The position numbers and the translations under genes were made by a program. A stretch of DNA of 64,000 nucleotides. It comes from Phycisphaerales bacterium (GTDB taxonomy: Bacteria > Planctomycetota > Phycisphaerae > Phycisphaerales > UBA1924). Within the stretch, counting starts at the first letter, position 1; every line of letters begins with the position of its first letter. Where the stretch lies: contig JAVJVK010000004.1 of NCBI GenBank assembly GCA_040221175.1, positions 1,100,268 through 1,164,267 of the forward strand. The letters are read 5' to 3'. Shown in pieces: positions 1 to 8,985 of the stretch. The notes below the pieces were generated by a model. The model made no database searches and had not been told where the DNA came from. It saw only the letters and a list, made by a program, of their open reading frames with translations.

Positions 1-1
1 G

Positions 2-1315
2 CTGGACGGCTCGAATGGCGTCCGGATTGATGGCGCCGACACGTTCGATCAATCCGGTTCGGCGGTCGCGGGCGCGGGCGACGTCAACGGTGATGGATTC
101 GGTGATATCGTCGTGGGCGCACCATGGGCGTATGCGCGAGGAGCGCCTTACGGCGGCGAGGCAGCCATCGTTTTCGGGCGCGACGGTGGCTTCGATCCCA
201 CCTTCGACATTGGCTCGATCGATGGCGTCAACGGCTTCGTCGTGCGCGGCTGGGACTTCTATGAGCGCACTGGGCGCGCCGTGTCGGGCGCGGGCGACTT
301 CAACGGCGATGGCCTTGACGACGTTGCCGTGGGCTCGCCGGACGTGTACTACTTCAGCGGCACACGCGACGGCGGTGAGGCCTATGTCGTCTTCGGACGC
401 GACGGGGCCTTCCCGTCCGCCAATCCGCTCCGCGGCCTGGGCACGCAGGGCCTGCGCCTCAACGGCCAGATCGATCGCGGCAAGTGCGGCGACGGGCTCG
501 CGGGGGTGGGCGATGTCAACGGCGACGGCATCGACGACGTGCTCGTTGGCTCGAGCGGCACCAGCCGGGCATACCTCCTGTTCGGGCGAGACGATGGCGG
601 GCTGCCGTTCTCGCTGAACGCCGACGACCTGGACGGTTCCAACGGCGTCACGCTTGTCGGCGCTCGAAGCCACGTCTCCGGCGCCGACGACTTCGATGGC
701 GACGGCGTCAACGACTTCCTGGTCGCGCGCGGCGGTGGCCCGGCCTGGATCGTCTTTGGATCCCGGGATGGCTTCCCTGCCCAGATCAACCTCGATGGCC
801 CGACCGCCGGGGTGGCCACGCGGCTCGAGGGCTCGCCGGTCACCAGTGTGGCGGGCGTGGGCGACGTCAATGGCGATGGCGCCCCCGACGTAGCCATCAC
901 CGGCTCGGCCGATACCGCCTATGTGGTGTATGGGACAACTTCGAGCGGCACGCGGCCCGAATCGATTGCGCTGCCCGATCTGGACGGCGTCGAAGGCTTC
1001 GTGATTCGCGGCGGCGGCGATGCCGTCGCCGCGGCAGGCGACGTCAATGGCGATGGCGCCGCAGACATCGTGCTGGGCAACGGCGAGGCCTCGCCCGATG
1101 GGCGTAACCGAGCGGGCTCGGCAGTGGTTATCTACGGGCGGCGATCGTGCCGGGCCGACTTCGATGGCGATGGCGAGCTGACGCTGTTCGACTTCCTCGC
1201 CTTCCAGAACGCATTCGACGCCGGCGAAGACCGCGCCGACTTCGACGGCGACGGCGAACTGACGCTGTTCGATTTCCTCGCCTTCCAGAACGCGTTCGAC
1301 GCCGGGTGCCGCTGA
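2..1315 (+). CDS. FG-GAP/VCBS repeat secreted protein with C-terminal dockerin-like module (5' partial)
   Basis: The gene runs in from the left edge, so its start and signal peptide are missing; 437 residues are visible. The body is a series of FG-GAP-type repeats with calcium-loop cores such as GDVNGDGIDDVLVG, a pattern that folds as an integrin-like beta-propeller on the cell surface. The last ~55 residues hold two near-identical calcium loops (ADFDGDGELTLFDFLAFQNA) ending in AGCR. The two loops are also nearly identical at DNA level, which points to a recent internal duplication. Unlike most copies in the window, one residue (Arg) follows the terminal Cys. Its partner and ligand are unknown. 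It is the same family as the gene at 4524-6365. Confidence 0.85.
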   Translation: MDGSNGVRIDGADTFDQSGSAVAGAGDVNGDGFGDIVVGAPWAYARGAPYGGEAAIVFGRDGGFDPTFDIGSIDGVNGFVVRGWDFYERTGRAVSGAGDFNGDGLDDVAVGSPDVYYFSGTRDGGEAYVVFGRDGAFPSANPLRGLGTQGLRLNGQIDRGKCGDGLAGVGDVNGDGIDDVLVGSSGTSRAYLLFGRDDGGLPFSLNADDLDGSNGVTLVGARSHVSGADDFDGDGVNDFLVARGGGPAWIVFGSRDGFPAQINLDGPTAGVATRLEGSPVTSVAGVGDVNGDGAPDVAITGSADTAYVVYGTTSSGTRPESIALPDLDGVEGFVIRGGGDAVAAAGDVNGDGAADIVLGNGEASPDGRNRAGSAVVIYGRRSCRADFDGDGELTLFDFLAFQNAFDAGEDRADFDGDGELTLFDFLAFQNAFDAGCR

Positions 1316-1349
1316 CGCGCATCACCAGGGCATGATCGTGGCATTATGA

Positions 1350-1392
1350 CAGCGCCCCCGCCGCCCGCTCGAATCGGGCGGCAGGGGCGCTG
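1350..1392. terminator. Hairpin between convergent genes, likely bidirectional terminator
   Basis: CAGCGCCCC (1350-1358) pairs exactly with GGGGCGCTG (1384-1392), and the inner arm CCGCCCG (1361-1367) pairs with CGGGCGG (1375-1381) around a 7-nt loop, with a 2x2 internal mismatch. It lies 35 bp after the plus-strand stop and 27 bp after the minus-strand stop. There is no T-run, so the terminator role is inferred from position and stability. Confidence 0.6.
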
Positions 1393-1418
1393 CGTCGTGG
1401 AGGCACGCTCGGCCGGGC

Positions 1419-3623
1419 TCAGCAGCCCGCGACGAAGGCGTTCTGGAACGCCAGGAAGTCGAAGATCGTGAAGCGCCCGTCGCCGTCGAAGTCGGCCCGG
1501 GGGTCACGCGCATCGAAGAGGTTCTGGAACAACAGGAAGTCGAAGATCGTCAGCTCGCCGTCGCCATCCAGGTCGGCCCGGCAGGCGAACGGATCGATCG
1601 CCTGGAAGCCGGTGAAGCGGATGACCTCGGTGCCGCCCGCGCTGGCCGAGACGGCGTAGCTCTCCAGCGCGTCGATGGGAGCGCTGGGCGCCGTCGCCAG
1701 CACGCGGATTTCGTCGAAGTCCACCGGCGGGCCGCCCGTGGGCACGCCCGTGAAGATGTCATCGAGCGGCAGCCAGAAGCACGGCGGATCGGGCGGGAGC
1801 TTGCCGCAGCCGCCCAGGACCGGCGGCACGGCCATCGCCAACAGCTCGCCATCGGGCAGGTCGCCCCGGAAGACCACGTCCCCGCCGCGCAGGAGGACGA
1901 GCGTGGCCTGGTCCGAGCCCAGCGCGCTGAAGTCGCTGGTCAGCACGCCGTTGTTGATCGAGACGCGGCCCAGGGCCTGGCCGGCCACGCCGCCCAGGAT
2001 GCCCCCCGACTCGACGGTGATGTCGGTGAAGATGCCGTTGTCGATCAAGGTGTCCAGCAGCACGCCCTGGTCGGCGCGGATGAAGTGGGTCAGCTCGACG
2101 GTTTCGAGCCCGCCGCGCACGCCCTGGGGCACCTCGACGTCCAGCGCGCCCTCGCCGGCCAGCAGGGCCACGTCGCCCACGGCCTGGTGCAGGACGCCAA
2201 ACTTGCCGATCTGCTCGCCCAGGATCAGGAACTGGCCCAACCCGGCGCCCAGCAGGTCCATGCGGCTCAGGTCGCCCACGGGCGTGCCGGCGTCGCGCAT
2301 GATGACCATCACCGTGTCGCCCTGCACGGGCGGCCCGCCGACCACTTCGATCAGCCCGGGAATCCCAAACTCCAGGATGAGCCAGCACTCGGGGTCCATC
2401 CGCCAGTAGGGGTCGGTCTTCTTCACCGGCTGGCTGGAGCGCACCAGGGGCGTCGAGCCGCCGCCGGCGACGTCCAACGGTCCCTCGAACACCACGTCGT
2501 CGCCATTCAGCACGCGCAGCGTCGCCGAGCCGGGATCGATCCGCGACAGGTCGGCCGAGATCAGGTTCACGTCGCCCTGGTCGGTCGCGCGCACGCTGAG
2601 GATCTGGCTGTCGGGCGCGCCGCCCAGCTCGCCGTAGGCGATGGCTTCGAGGTAGGCCCCATCGGGCAGCAGTGGCGGTGCGGGCAGCTCGAGCTCGGTG
2701 ACGTGGCTCTCCACGCGCCCGAGGTCGATCCGCACGCCGTCCTGCCCGCTCGAGCCGATGTTCGAGACGCGCAGCCGTCCGCCCGCTTCAGGAATCAGCT
2801 CGGCCTCGCCACGCGGGTCGTGCTGGAGGCCGAAGTAGCGCCCGCCCGGACCGGGGCCCAAGTCGATCAGCCCCATGCCCTGGGGGCTGCGGTCGGCGGC
2901 GCGCACGTTGGTCACCGCGCCGGTTGCCGGGTCGATGTCGAAGAGCTGGCCGGCGTTGTTCGAGCCGATGAGCGTGCCGCTGGAATCGAACAGCAGCGAC
3001 TGGGGCACGGCGCTGATGGGCATGCTCAGCGGAATGGTCGTGGCCGTGCCGGTGCTCGTGCTGATGCGCAGCAGGTCGGGCACGGCGCCCGGCCCGCTGG
3101 TGTGGATGCCGTAGAGGAAGCCATCGGCGCGGTTGAAGTCCAGCCCGAAGAGGCGCGGCAGGGCCGGCCCGCCAAGGCTCGTCATCGCGCCGGTGGCCGG
3201 GTCGATGGTCGCCAGGCGGCCCGAGCCGTCCAGGCTCCACAGCCGGCCGGCGCCCCAGGCCAGCGACTGGTCGATCGAGGGCGCCCCCACGTACACGCCC
3301 GTGCCGGTGGCCGGATCGACGCGGCAGAGCCCGTTGATCGCCGCCGGCGAGTTGTTGTTGATGAAGATCAGCCCGTCGGCCGGGCGCACGGCCATGGCCA
3401 CCGGCGTGGTGGCCGCCGCGCCGCCGATGGTGATGGGCCCGATGACGCTCACGACCGAGCCCGTGTCGGTGTCCAGGATGTACAGCTCGTCGCTGCCCGA
3501 GTCGCAGGCGTAGACCTCGTCGGCCATTGCCGCGGGCGCCAGCGCGCCGCCGGCGGCCAGCGTCAGAACAGCGGCGATCGCCACGCCGCGCCGCGCGCCC
3601 GTGGTTGCTCTCCAAGTACGCAT
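1419..3623 (-). CDS. Secreted protein with N-terminal beta-propeller-like region and C-terminal dockerin-like module
   Basis: 734 residues. The start at 3623 is chosen because a GGAAGGA ribosome site lies just upstream and a signal peptide follows at once (Arg-rich n-region, then AIAAVLTLAAGGALAPAAMA). Residues ~35-290 contain repeated DPATGxxTxxG elements and a DTDTGSVVSVIGP strand like those of WD/NHL or DUF4394-type propellers that summarise event streams. The middle is a beta-rich region I cannot name. The last ~55 residues are two calcium loops (ADLDGDGELTIFDF, ADFDGDGRFTIFDF) ending in FVAGC. It is probably exported and surface-held. It faces the FG-GAP gene across a strong hairpin. Confidence 0.75.
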   Translation of the reverse strand: MRTWRATTGARRGVAIAAVLTLAAGGALAPAAMADEVYACDSGSDELYILDTDTGSVVSVIGPITIGGAAATTPVAMAVRPADGLIFINNNSPAAINGLCRVDPATGTGVYVGAPSIDQSLAWGAGRLWSLDGSGRLATIDPATGAMTSLGGPALPRLFGLDFNRADGFLYGIHTSGPGAVPDLLRISTSTGTATTIPLSMPISAVPQSLLFDSSGTLIGSNNAGQLFDIDPATGAVTNVRAADRSPQGMGLIDLGPGPGGRYFGLQHDPRGEAELIPEAGGRLRVSNIGSSGQDGVRIDLGRVESHVTELELPAPPLLPDGAYLEAIAYGELGGAPDSQILSVRATDQGDVNLISADLSRIDPGSATLRVLNGDDVVFEGPLDVAGGGSTPLVRSSQPVKKTDPYWRMDPECWLILEFGIPGLIEVVGGPPVQGDTVMVIMRDAGTPVGDLSRMDLLGAGLGQFLILGEQIGKFGVLHQAVGDVALLAGEGALDVEVPQGVRGGLETVELTHFIRADQGVLLDTLIDNGIFTDITVESGGILGGVAGQALGRVSINNGVLTSDFSALGSDQATLVLLRGGDVVFRGDLPDGELLAMAVPPVLGGCGKLPPDPPCFWLPLDDIFTGVPTGGPPVDFDEIRVLATAPSAPIDALESYAVSASAGGTEVIRFTGFQAIDPFACRADLDGDGELTIFDFLLFQNLFDARDPRADFDGDGRFTIFDFLAFQNAFVAGC

Positions 3624-3832
3624 CGTTCGTCCTTCCTGGCCGCGCGACGCAGCGCGCCACCGCGGCGCACCCGCGCGCGGCCGGGTTGGCTCAGCGTGAA
3701 CCGCCGCCCCCACTCACGCCCACCCGCGGCGCGCCGCCCAAGTCGCGTCACGAACTACGCGCCACGAACTAGGCGGCACGAAGCACGCAGCGACGGCGAA
3801 CCCGCGCCCACCCGCGCGACTACAACCCCCCG

Positions 3833-4324
3833 ATGCCCCCCGACACCGACGCCAACCCCGACCCCCACCACGACCCCCATCACGACCAGACCGCCGCCCC
3901 CCTCATCGCGTTCCTGCGCGACCACGCGGCCCCCTGCCCGGCCTGCGGCTACGACCTCAAGGGACTCACCACGCCGGTGTGCCCCGAGTGCCGCCACGAC
4001 CTGGTGCTCACCGTCGGCCTGGCCCGCCCGCGCTTCGGGTGGCTGCTGGTGGCGATGGCCCCGGGCATGTTCAGCGGCGTCGCCGGCCTGCTGGTGTGCG
4101 GCCTGATCGCCATGGTGCTGGTGACCGAGGGCGACCTGGCCCCCTGGCCGGTGTTCCTGCTGGCGGCCTTTGGCCTTGCGAGCGGGGCCGCCGCCATCGC
4201 CATGGGCGCCCGCCGCCACCGCCTGATGGCCCTGGGCCACCACGCCCAATTCAAGCTGGCCGCCATCGCCTGGAGCGTGCACGTGCTGGCCTTCCTGGTG
4301 GCGGTGATCTGGGCGAGCTGGTAG
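3833..4324 (+). CDS. Zinc-ribbon membrane protein of unknown function
   Basis: 163 residues. The N-terminus is rich in His, Asp and Pro (residues 4-18) and may bind metal. A zinc-ribbon follows with Cys35, Cys38, Cys50 and Cys53 in the pattern CPACGYDLKG...CPEC. Three hydrophobic segments then fill the rest (about residues 65-95, 102-125 and 138-162), so the ribbon is probably cytosolic on an inner-membrane protein. Small ribbon-plus-helices proteins of this kind are common in planctomycete genomes, but I know no function for them. No good ribosome site precedes this ATG. Confidence 0.7.
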   Translation: MPPDTDANPDPHHDPHHDQTAAPLIAFLRDHAAPCPACGYDLKGLTTPVCPECRHDLVLTVGLARPRFGWLLVAMAPGMFSGVAGLLVCGLIAMVLVTEGDLAPWPVFLLAAFGLASGAAAIAMGARRHRLMALGHHAQFKLAAIAWSVHVLAFLVAVIWASW

Positions 4325-4523
4325 GCCCAGGCGCATCGCACGATCTTACGTTGCCTGCGTAGACCCCTCGGACGCGCAGCGGAGCGGCGCCGATGCGCGG
4401 TGCGTCGTCCGGAAACTCCCAAGAACACGGGGTATTGGGGATGGGTTCCGCCTTGACCCCACAACCACAATCCGTTAGCTTCGCAGCATGCCGCGGCATG
4501 CCCGGGGCTCGTGGGAGGTCACG

Positions 4524-6365
4524 ATGCAAGACGTTCGAATTCGTGGGCGCCGCGATGCGGTGCTGGTGATCACTGCGGGCCTGCCCATGGCGGCGCCGAT
4601 GCTGCCAGCAGCCCTGGCCCAGAGCGATCCGCTGGAGCAACCGTTCCCGGCCACGCTCGATCTGGCCGACCTGAACGGCGAGATCGGCTTCCGGCTCGAC
4701 GGCGTGAGCGACGGGAACTTCAGCGGCGAATCGGTGGCCTCGGTCGGCGACATCAACGGCGACGGCATCGACGACCTCATCATCGGCGCGCCGGACGAGT
4801 CCAGCGGGGGCGTTGCCGCGGCCGGCATGACCTTCGTCGTCTTTGGCAGCGACAGCGGGTTCCCGGCCGAGTTCCAGTTGCGAGATCTCGACGGCCAGAA
4901 CGGCTTTCGCATCGACGGCGTCGAGCGCCCCGGATTCAGCGGGGGCTCGGTGGCCCCGGCCGGCGACGTCAACGGCGACGGCATCGACGACCTCATCATC
5001 GGCGCGCCGCTGTCCGAGCCGCTGCGTCGCCTCCAGGCGGGGTCGAGCTACGTCGTCTTCGGGCGCGACGTGCCCGGCGGCGATCGCTTCCCCGCGCTGC
5101 TCACCCTCGACGAGCTGGACGGCGAGATCGGCTTCCGCATGGACGGCGCCGAGGGAGACACGAGCGGCATCAGCGTCGCCTCGGCGGGGGACCTCAACGG
5201 CGACGGCGTCGACGACGTGCTGGTGGGCGCGTTCGGCAACGACTTCGGCGGCCAGGCCGACGCGGGCGTGGCCTACGTCGTGTACGGCGTCGACACCGGC
5301 GCGGGCGGCCGCTTCCCGCCGGCCATCGATCTCACGCGCCTGGACGCCGCGACCGGCGTCGTGCTCGGCGGGGTGGGCGAGAGCGACCGCACCGGCGCGC
5401 GCGTCGCGGAGGCGGGCGACGTCAACGGCGACGGTATCGACGACGTCATCATCGGCGCCTCCAACGCCCGGCCCGACCGTCGCACGAGGATGGGCTCCGC
5501 GTACGTCGTGTTCGGTCGGCGTGGCGGACTGGGCGCTGTCGTGTCCCTGGACGCACTGGACGGCCGCAACGGCTTTCGCATCGACGGCGACGTTGAGGGC
5601 GACGCCCTGGGCAGCTCGGTCGCCGGGGCGGGCGACGTGGACGGCGACGGGGTGGGCGACGTCGTTGTTGGCGTGCCAGGACGCGATCCGGGCGGGCGCT
5701 CCGACGCCGGCGCTGGCGCGGTGGTCTTTGGCCGCGACTTCGACGAAGGCGAAGCCTTTCCGCCGGCGATCGCATGGAGCGACATCGACGGGCAGTCGGG
5801 CTTCCGCTTCCCCGGGGTGGAGACGTTCGGTCAGGCCGGCAGGTCCATCGCCTCTGCGGGCGACCTCAACGGCGACGGCATCGCCGACGTGATCATCGGC
5901 GCCCCCATCGTCGACTTCGGTGGGCTGGACAGCGTGGGCAAGGCGTACGTCGTCTTCGGTCGCGGCGGCGGGGCCGGCGGCTTCCCGGCGGTGCTGCCCC
6001 TGGCCAGCCTCGATGGTTCGAATGGCTTCCGGCTCGACGGCGTGAACGGATTCGACTTTGCCGCTTCTTCGGTTGCCTCCGCGGGCGACGTGAACGCCGA
6101 CGGCCGGGGCGACGTGATCATCGGCGCCCCCTTCGCCGATCCCGGCGGCCTTCAGGGCGCCGGATCGAGCTACGTCGTCTACGGGCGCACGCCCATCGAC
6201 TGCCCGGCCGACCTCAACGGCGACGGCGTGCTGAACATCTTCGACTTCCTCGAGTTCCAGAACCTGTTCGCCATGGGCGACCCCATCGCCGACTTCGACG
6301 GCGACGGCAGCCTGACGATCTTCGACTTCCTGGCCTTCCAGAACGCGTTCGTCGCGGGCTGCTGA
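4524..6365 (+). CDS. FG-GAP repeat secreted protein with C-terminal dockerin-like module
   Basis: 613 residues. The start at 4524 follows GGGAGG and opens a signal peptide ending in LPAALAQ. About seven FG-GAP repeats follow, each with a GDxNGDGIDDxIIGAP calcium loop and a SYVVFGR strand, as expected for a complete seven-bladed integrin-alpha-like propeller. The C-terminus has CPADLNGDGVLNIFDF and ADFDGDGSLTIFDF loops and ends in FVAGC. It is a full-length relative of the truncated gene at the left edge of the window. Probable role: surface adhesion or binding; the ligand is unknown. Confidence 0.85.
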   Translation: MQDVRIRGRRDAVLVITAGLPMAAPMLPAALAQSDPLEQPFPATLDLADLNGEIGFRLDGVSDGNFSGESVASVGDINGDGIDDLIIGAPDESSGGVAAAGMTFVVFGSDSGFPAEFQLRDLDGQNGFRIDGVERPGFSGGSVAPAGDVNGDGIDDLIIGAPLSEPLRRLQAGSSYVVFGRDVPGGDRFPALLTLDELDGEIGFRMDGAEGDTSGISVASAGDLNGDGVDDVLVGAFGNDFGGQADAGVAYVVYGVDTGAGGRFPPAIDLTRLDAATGVVLGGVGESDRTGARVAEAGDVNGDGIDDVIIGASNARPDRRTRMGSAYVVFGRRGGLGAVVSLDALDGRNGFRIDGDVEGDALGSSVAGAGDVDGDGVGDVVVGVPGRDPGGRSDAGAGAVVFGRDFDEGEAFPPAIAWSDIDGQSGFRFPGVETFGQAGRSIASAGDLNGDGIADVIIGAPIVDFGGLDSVGKAYVVFGRGGGAGGFPAVLPLASLDGSNGFRLDGVNGFDFAASSVASAGDVNADGRGDVIIGAPFADPGGLQGAGSSYVVYGRTPIDCPADLNGDGVLNIFDFLEFQNLFAMGDPIADFDGDGSLTIFDFLAFQNAFVAGC

Positions 6366-6509
6366 GTGGGATCCGCCCCGCCGGCCCCGGGCCCGCCACC
6401 GCGTGACGCCGATCGACGCCCGCGCGTACCGTCCCGCGGCGCTGGGGGTCCAGGGGTCGCGCGTGCGGGCCTTGGGGCGTCCCGAGGCGTCCTTTCAAGG
6501 GAGCCCATC

Positions 6510-6953
6510 ATGGCAACGACCCCCACCACCAGCACGGCCGCATCGATGACCGACACCGCCCGCAAGCTCTTCGACGCCTGCGAATCGGGCAAGGGCTGGG
6601 CCGCGTGCAAGCAGTACTGCCACCCCGACGCCACCTTCAGCGCCCAGGCCGACGCGCTGGCTGACGTGAAGACGCTCGAGCAGTACACCGAGTGGATGGC
6701 CGGCATGTACGCCATCGCGCCCGACGCCAGCTACGAGGTGCACGCCTTCGCCGCCGACCAGGACGCGGGCACGGTCATGGGCTTTGGCACCTTCCGCGCC
6801 ACCCACACGGGCGAGGGCGGGCCCGTGCCGCCCACGGGCAAGAAGGTCGAGGCCCAGTACGTCTACGCCATGGCCTTCGACGGCGATCGCGTGCGGCACA
6901 TGACCAAGGTGTGGAACGACGGCCACAGCCTCAGGCAGATCGGCTGGGCGTAG
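6510..6953 (+). CDS. SnoaL/NTF2-like fold small protein
   Basis: 147 residues, start after AAGGGA. The pattern CHPDATFSAQ, EWMAGMYAIAPDASYEVHAF, VMGFGTFRATHTGEG and FDGDRVRHMTKVWNDG matches the cone-shaped alpha+beta SnoaL-like/NTF2 family (polyketide cyclase-like, ester- or steroid-binding barrels). Members include isomerases, hydratases and proteins without catalysis, so no reaction is assigned. No signal peptide is seen, so it is likely cytosolic. A GATC-loop hairpin at 6984-7013 follows it. Confidence 0.7.
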   Translation: MATTPTTSTAASMTDTARKLFDACESGKGWAACKQYCHPDATFSAQADALADVKTLEQYTEWMAGMYAIAPDASYEVHAFAADQDAGTVMGFGTFRATHTGEGGPVPPTGKKVEAQYVYAMAFDGDRVRHMTKVWNDGHSLRQIGWA

Positions 6954-6983
6954 GCCGCTCGCGGTCCATCCCAGGAATCTCCA

Positions 6984-7013
6984 GCAACCGCTGCCGGATC
7001 CGGCGGCGGTTGT
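6984..7013 (+). terminator. GC-rich hairpin downstream of the SnoaL-like gene
   Basis: A stem of about 13 pairs (CAACCGCTGCCG against CGGCGGCGGTTG, one G-U) closes on a GATC tetraloop 30 bp after the stop codon. The following bases are not a clean T-run. Terminator function is inferred. Confidence 0.5.
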
Positions 7014-7079
7014 CGCGTTCCGGGTGGAGCGGCCTGCGACGCCGCCGCATCGCCATCACCTTCGACCCGGAGCACCACC

Positions 7080-8810
7080 ATGGGACCCCTCCAGAACCGC
7101 ACCACCGCCCTCGTCCTGGCCGCCCTGGCCGCCACCAACGCGCTGGCCCAGGGGCCCGTCTACGTGTCGGACCGCTTCGGCGACGACGCCAACCCCGGCA
7201 CGCAAGACCAGCCCGTGCAGACGCTGGGCGCCGCGCGGGCGTTGCGGTCGGGCGCAGCCCCGGTCATGTACCTGGACATCGGCGACTACCAGGACGTGAC
7301 GCTCGTGCGCGGCGACCGGGTGCTGGGCGGCTTCGATGCCGACGCCGGCTGGACGCGCGTCGAGACCGACCACACCCGCCTGCTGCTCGAGGCGCCGCTC
7401 TCCTCCTTTGACCTGGTCTTCGATCGCGTGACCTTCACGACGACCCTGCCCGCAGACCCCAGCGGCTACGGCCTGTTCGTCGATCGCAGCGGCAGCCTGT
7501 TCTTCAGCCGCTGCACGTTCGCCGCGCCCAAGGGCGCCGATGGCGCCAACGGCACGCGCGGCGCCGACGGCCCACGGGGCCAGGACGGCGGCCTGGGCGG
7601 CGCGGGCGTCGAGGACGACCCCGGCCTGTTCTGCTCCTCGGGCGTCGTTCGCCCGGGTGGGGGTGCCGGAGGATGGGGCCCGGGCTGGCGGGGGGGCGAC
7701 GGCGGCCGGCCCGGACGCGGCGCCGCCCTGGGCGAAAACGGCGAGCCCGGCGGCGGCCCCAACGGCGGCGCGGCGGGGTTTGGCACCTTCTTCGGCCAGG
7801 GCAACTGGTGCCCGTTCGCGATCATCCCCGGCCAGGACCCCGTGGGCGGGCACGGGGGCGATGGCGCCACCGGCCGGCACGGCGACGGCGGACGCGAGGG
7901 CGGCATCGACCAGGACGGCTACGCCGGGGGCGATGGGCGCGATGGCTTCCGGGGCCACCTGGGCGGCGGCGGTGGCGGTGGCGGCGGCGGCGGCGGCGGC
8001 ACCAGTTCGTGCGATAGCTGGGGCGGCGGCGGGGCCGGCGGCGGCGCCGGCGGCGACGGCGGGCAGGGCGGCACCGGCGGGGCCGGCGGCGGGGCCTCCA
8101 TCGGCCTGGTCGTCTTCGAGAGCGGCGACGTCATCGTGTCCGACGGCGTGTTCATCACCCAGGGCGGCGGGGCCGGCGGCGACGGCGGGGCCGGCGGCGC
8201 GGGCGGAGAGGGCGGCCGGGGCGGCGTCTGGGTGCGATTCTGCACCGCGGGCAACCCATACGGCGGCAGCAGCGAGCAGGACGACGGCTCCAACGGCGCT
8301 CGTGGCGGCAACGGCGGACGCGGCGGCGACGGCGGCAGCGGCGGCGGCGGCGCCGGCGGGCCCTCCATCGGCCTCTGGGAGGCGAACTTCTCGTTCGGCG
8401 GCCCGATCGACCTCACCGGGGCCCGCTTCACGCTCGGCCCGGCCGGCGCGGGCGGCCGGGGCGGCCCGGGGGGCAACGCCGGCGCCGACGGCGCGGCCGC
8501 CGAGACGCGCGGCGACACCGTCCCGACCGGCGCCGTGCCGGCGGACTGCAACGCCAACGGCATCCACGACCTGGTGGACATCGCCGACGGCACGAGCCTG
8601 GACCTCAACCTGGACAACATCCCCGACGAGTGCCAGACGCCCCCGTGCCCGGCCGACCTGGACGGCGACGGCGAGCTGACGCTCTTCGATTTCCTGGAAT
8701 TCCAGAACCTCTTCGACATGGGCGACCCCGCCGCCGACTTCGACGGCGATGGCAGCCTGACCCTATTCGACTTCCTGGCCTTCCAGAACGCCTTCGACGC
8801 GGGCTGCTGA
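7080..8810 (+). CDS. Glycine-rich repeat secreted protein with C-terminal dockerin-like module
   Basis: 576 residues with a signal peptide (LVLAALAATNALAQ). Residues ~25-150 resemble the start of a right-handed beta-helix/DUF1565-type protein (YVSDRFGDDANPGTQDQPVQT followed by FDLVFDRVTFT). Residues ~155-470 are dominated by GGxGGxGG and GADGxxG tracts, with a run of ten or more glycines near residue 300, like PE_PGRS or collagen-like low-complexity sequence. A thrombospondin-type-3-like stretch (DCNANGIHDLVDIADGTSLD) and two calcium loops follow, ending in FDAGC. Predicted to be exported. The very GC-rich repeat gives long open frames on the other strand, which are ignored. Confidence 0.75.
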   Translation: MGPLQNRTTALVLAALAATNALAQGPVYVSDRFGDDANPGTQDQPVQTLGAARALRSGAAPVMYLDIGDYQDVTLVRGDRVLGGFDADAGWTRVETDHTRLLLEAPLSSFDLVFDRVTFTTTLPADPSGYGLFVDRSGSLFFSRCTFAAPKGADGANGTRGADGPRGQDGGLGGAGVEDDPGLFCSSGVVRPGGGAGGWGPGWRGGDGGRPGRGAALGENGEPGGGPNGGAAGFGTFFGQGNWCPFAIIPGQDPVGGHGGDGATGRHGDGGREGGIDQDGYAGGDGRDGFRGHLGGGGGGGGGGGGGTSSCDSWGGGGAGGGAGGDGGQGGTGGAGGGASIGLVVFESGDVIVSDGVFITQGGGAGGDGGAGGAGGEGGRGGVWVRFCTAGNPYGGSSEQDDGSNGARGGNGGRGGDGGSGGGGAGGPSIGLWEANFSFGGPIDLTGARFTLGPAGAGGRGGPGGNAGADGAAAETRGDTVPTGAVPADCNANGIHDLVDIADGTSLDLNLDNIPDECQTPPCPADLDGDGELTLFDFLEFQNLFDMGDPAADFDGDGSLTLFDFLAFQNAFDAGC

Positions 8811-8856
8811 CGGCGGGCCCGTGCCCGCGCAGCTCCTGCGCGTCCGGATATGGGAA

Positions 8857-8881
8857 CGGGGCTCAGGGGCTGTGAGGGCGG
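8857..8881 (+). repeat. 25-nt direct repeat, copy 1
   Basis: This stretch matches 10304-10328 at 24 of 25 positions (core GGGGCTCAGGGGCT, then TGAGGGCGG). The two copies bracket the gene at 8986-10017. In copy 2 the sequence CTCAG-GGGCT-CTGAG is a perfect small inverted repeat; in copy 1 one pair is lost. Confidence 0.7.
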
Positions 8882-8892
8882 GTGGAGACGCT

Positions 8893-8932
8893 TCCCCAAT
8901 CCCGGCGCTCGTCATGAGCACTGGGATCGGGA
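8893..8932. terminator. Imperfect hairpin between convergent genes
   Basis: TCCCCAATCCCGGCGCTC can pair with GAGCACTGGGATCGGGA across a GTCAT loop, giving about 14 pairs with two mismatches and one G-U. It sits between the convergent stops at 8810 and 8986. There is no T-run. A terminator role is likely but unproven. Confidence 0.4.
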
Positions 8933-8985
8933 ACAGGTTCAGCGTTTTGAGGTCGGATCGACGTGGTCCGATGCCTCGCTCGCGA

